This document shows positions 5,799 to 6,717 of a DNA stretch of 6,717 bases, one piece after another. The notes beneath the pieces are model-generated. The model saw only the letters and a program-made list of their open reading frames with translations. It was not told the DNA's origin and ran no database searches. The DNA is from an uncultured Blautia sp. (GTDB lineage Bacteria; Bacillota; Clostridia; Lachnospirales; Lachnospiraceae): contig CAAFRY010000073.1 of the NCBI GenBank assembly GCA_900765525.1, positions 1-6,717 on the forward strand. Direction: 5' to 3'. The number at the start of each line of letters is the position of its first letter. The first letter of the stretch is position 1. A program made the position numbers and the translations under genes.

Positions 5799-6609
5799 TC
5801 CTTCTACCTCCCGCTGTGAGCAAAGCTCTTTTCACTAATACTTTGACCAGATGACTTCTGTATTCCTTCGAAGCCCGCATATTGCTTCCTGTGGCCACAT
5901 GGGCCTGGGCATAAGAGGCAAAGTCCTGGGCGGCCTTCTGCTGTTCTTCGCTGTCTTTCATAAGAAATCCTGCCAGCAGTTCTTGGGAATCCTCCACCAG
6001 CTTTGCCCTGGAAGGACAGGCTCCCACCGCAACCCTGGAACTTCCATCCTCATAAAGTGCGGCGGCGCAGGCCAGTACCGGAAAATCTGTACTGCTGTTT
6101 CTCTGGCTGATATAGGCCATGGCGCCCGGCTTTTTCTTTACAATAATCCGTACCAGAATATCCCTGTCTCTTTTGCTCTTTGCAAAATCCTCCATGGACA
6201 CCACTCCGCCTTTGTACAGCTCTACATAAGAATCCATGGCCAAGAACATAGTCAGCACATCAGAAAATCCGAATCTTCCGAATATGCTGCCTCCTACTGT
6301 AGCACAGTTCCTAAACTGCACTCCAACAATATGGCGCAGACTCTCCTTTACTGCTCCTCCTGTGTAGGCCTCAAAGCCTTTATGTATCTCCAGGTCCCGC
6401 AAAGAAGTCATAGCCCCTATTCTGAATTCTTCCTGGTCTTCCTCAATAGTATCCAGGGCAAGTCCGGATAAATCAATGGCTGTTCCCACATTCCGGTTTC
6501 CCATTTTCAGCCACACCATGCCCCCTAGCACACAGGCTGACTTTTTCTGGTTCAGCTGGTATGCTTCTTCCAGACTCTTCACCTTTACATATTCTCTGAT
6601 TTTTAACAT
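5788..6609 (-). CDS. xdhB: Xanthine-dehydrogenase-family FAD-binding subunit
   Basis: The FAD subunit, 273 residues, slightly shorter than E. coli XdhB (about 290). It takes electrons from the iron-sulfur clusters and hands them to NAD or another acceptor. Seen: a PCMH-type FAD domain beginning VLGGMVWLKM (27-36), IDLSGL, the phosphate-binding stretch ATVGGSIFGRFGFSD (103-117), then the C-terminal CO-dehydrogenase flavoprotein domain with DFPVLACAAAL (175-185) and RASKEYR (245-251). The classical GGT near residue 30 reads GGM. It is the first gene of the three in transcription order. The ATG at 6609 has GGGAG (6621-6617) seven bases upstream, and the end overlaps the iron-sulfur subunit gene by 11 bp. 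A promoter is not evident in the 108 bases left before the window edge, so transcription may start further upstream. Family sure; electron acceptor unknown. Confidence 0.92.
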   Translation of the reverse strand: MLKIREYVKVKSLEEAYQLNQKKSACVLGGMVWLKMGNRNVGTAIDLSGLALDTIEEDQEEFRIGAMTSLRDLEIHKGFEAYTGGAVKESLRHIVGVQFRNCATVGGSIFGRFGFSDVLTMFLAMDSYVELYKGGVVSMEDFAKSKRDRDILVRIIVKKKPGAMAYISQRNSSTDFPVLACAAALYEDGSSRVAVGACPSRAKLVEDSQELLAGFLMKDSEEQQKAAQDFASYAQAHVATGSNMRASKEYRSHLVKVLVKRALLTAGGRRNGN

Positions 6610-6627
6610 CCTGAATCTCCCGTTCCC

Positions 6628-6657
6628 CTACCTTCAGTGTACAAAGGGCCAAACGCC
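6628..6657. repeat. Leader repeat, copy B (before the FAD subunit gene)
   Basis: CTACCTTCAGTGTACAAA (6628-6645) followed by GGGCCAAACGCC. It matches copy A at 2886-2920 at 26 of 30 positions once the 5-base insertion in copy A is set aside. It sits 6 bases upstream of the GGGAG ribosome binding site of the FAD subunit gene. Copy B lacks the hairpin that the insertion creates in copy A. Confidence 0.55.
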
Positions 6658-6700
6658 TCTGCCATGTAATTTTGCCCATTTTCTACGTTATCCTCAGTCG

Positions 6701-6717
6701 GCGTACGTCCAGTACGC
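6701..6717. repeat. Short dyad at the window edge
   Basis: GCGTAC (6701-6706), a five-base spacer, GTACGC (6712-6717): a perfect 6-bp inverted repeat that ends exactly at the window end and may extend beyond it. It could be part of an operator, a hairpin or a longer interspersed repeat. Confidence 0.35.

Noticed and set aside
5851..6471. Plus-strand open frame of 206 codons
   Set aside because: Antisense to the FAD subunit gene; no domain recognised.
6473..6679. Minus-strand open frame of 68 codons overlapping the FAD subunit start
   Set aside because: Different frame from the FAD subunit, no domain, covers repeat copy B; looks like chance.

Overview
The window reads as an accessory stretch of a low- to mid-GC Gram-positive chromosome, most like the Clostridia (Lachnospiraceae). 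This is inferred from strong AGGAGG-type ribosome binding sites, tightly overlapping genes, and the look of the protein families. I could not run a taxonomic search.

Layout. At the left edge (1-122, minus strand) is the N-terminus of a histidinol-dehydrogenase (HisD) family protein. It runs off the window. Divergent from it across a 234-bp gap is a 412-residue MerR-type regulator (357-1595, plus). The regulator carries an unusual C-terminal zinc-ribbon plus methyltransferase-like region. The gap holds a good sigma-A-type promoter for the regulator (17-bp spacer). It also holds a TTGACA/TACAAT promoter facing the HisD-like gene with a 19-bp spacer, the abnormal spacing that MerR-family activators act on. 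A hairpin in the regulator's own leader pairs with its entire Shine-Dalgarno sequence. Convergent with the regulator, 6 bp away, is an M18 zinc aminopeptidase (1602-2870, minus). Its likely intrinsic terminator lies inside the 3' end of the regulator gene. A 154-bp gap with two abutting stem-loops follows. Then, all on the minus strand, come the three subunits of a xanthine-dehydrogenase-family molybdenum hydroxylase. They are transcribed in the order FAD subunit (5788-6609), [2Fe-2S] subunit (5301-5798), molybdopterin subunit (3025-5313), with 11- and 13-bp overlaps.

How they work together. The three hydroxylase genes form one translationally coupled unit making an XdhABC-like enzyme. The Mo site hydroxylates an N-heterocycle or aldehyde, and electrons pass through two [2Fe-2S] clusters to FAD. 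A purine substrate such as hypoxanthine or xanthine is the default guess, but active-site residues differ from the mammalian enzyme. The aminopeptidase could be co-transcribed behind it, because I see no clear terminator between them. The MerR protein most plausibly controls the divergent HisD-like gene and possibly itself.

The most interesting items are the MerR/methyltransferase-like fusion with its matching 19-bp-spacer divergent promoter, the hairpin that masks the regulator's ribosome binding site, and a roughly 30-bp repeated leader element just upstream of the ribosome binding sites of both the aminopeptidase and the FAD-subunit gene.
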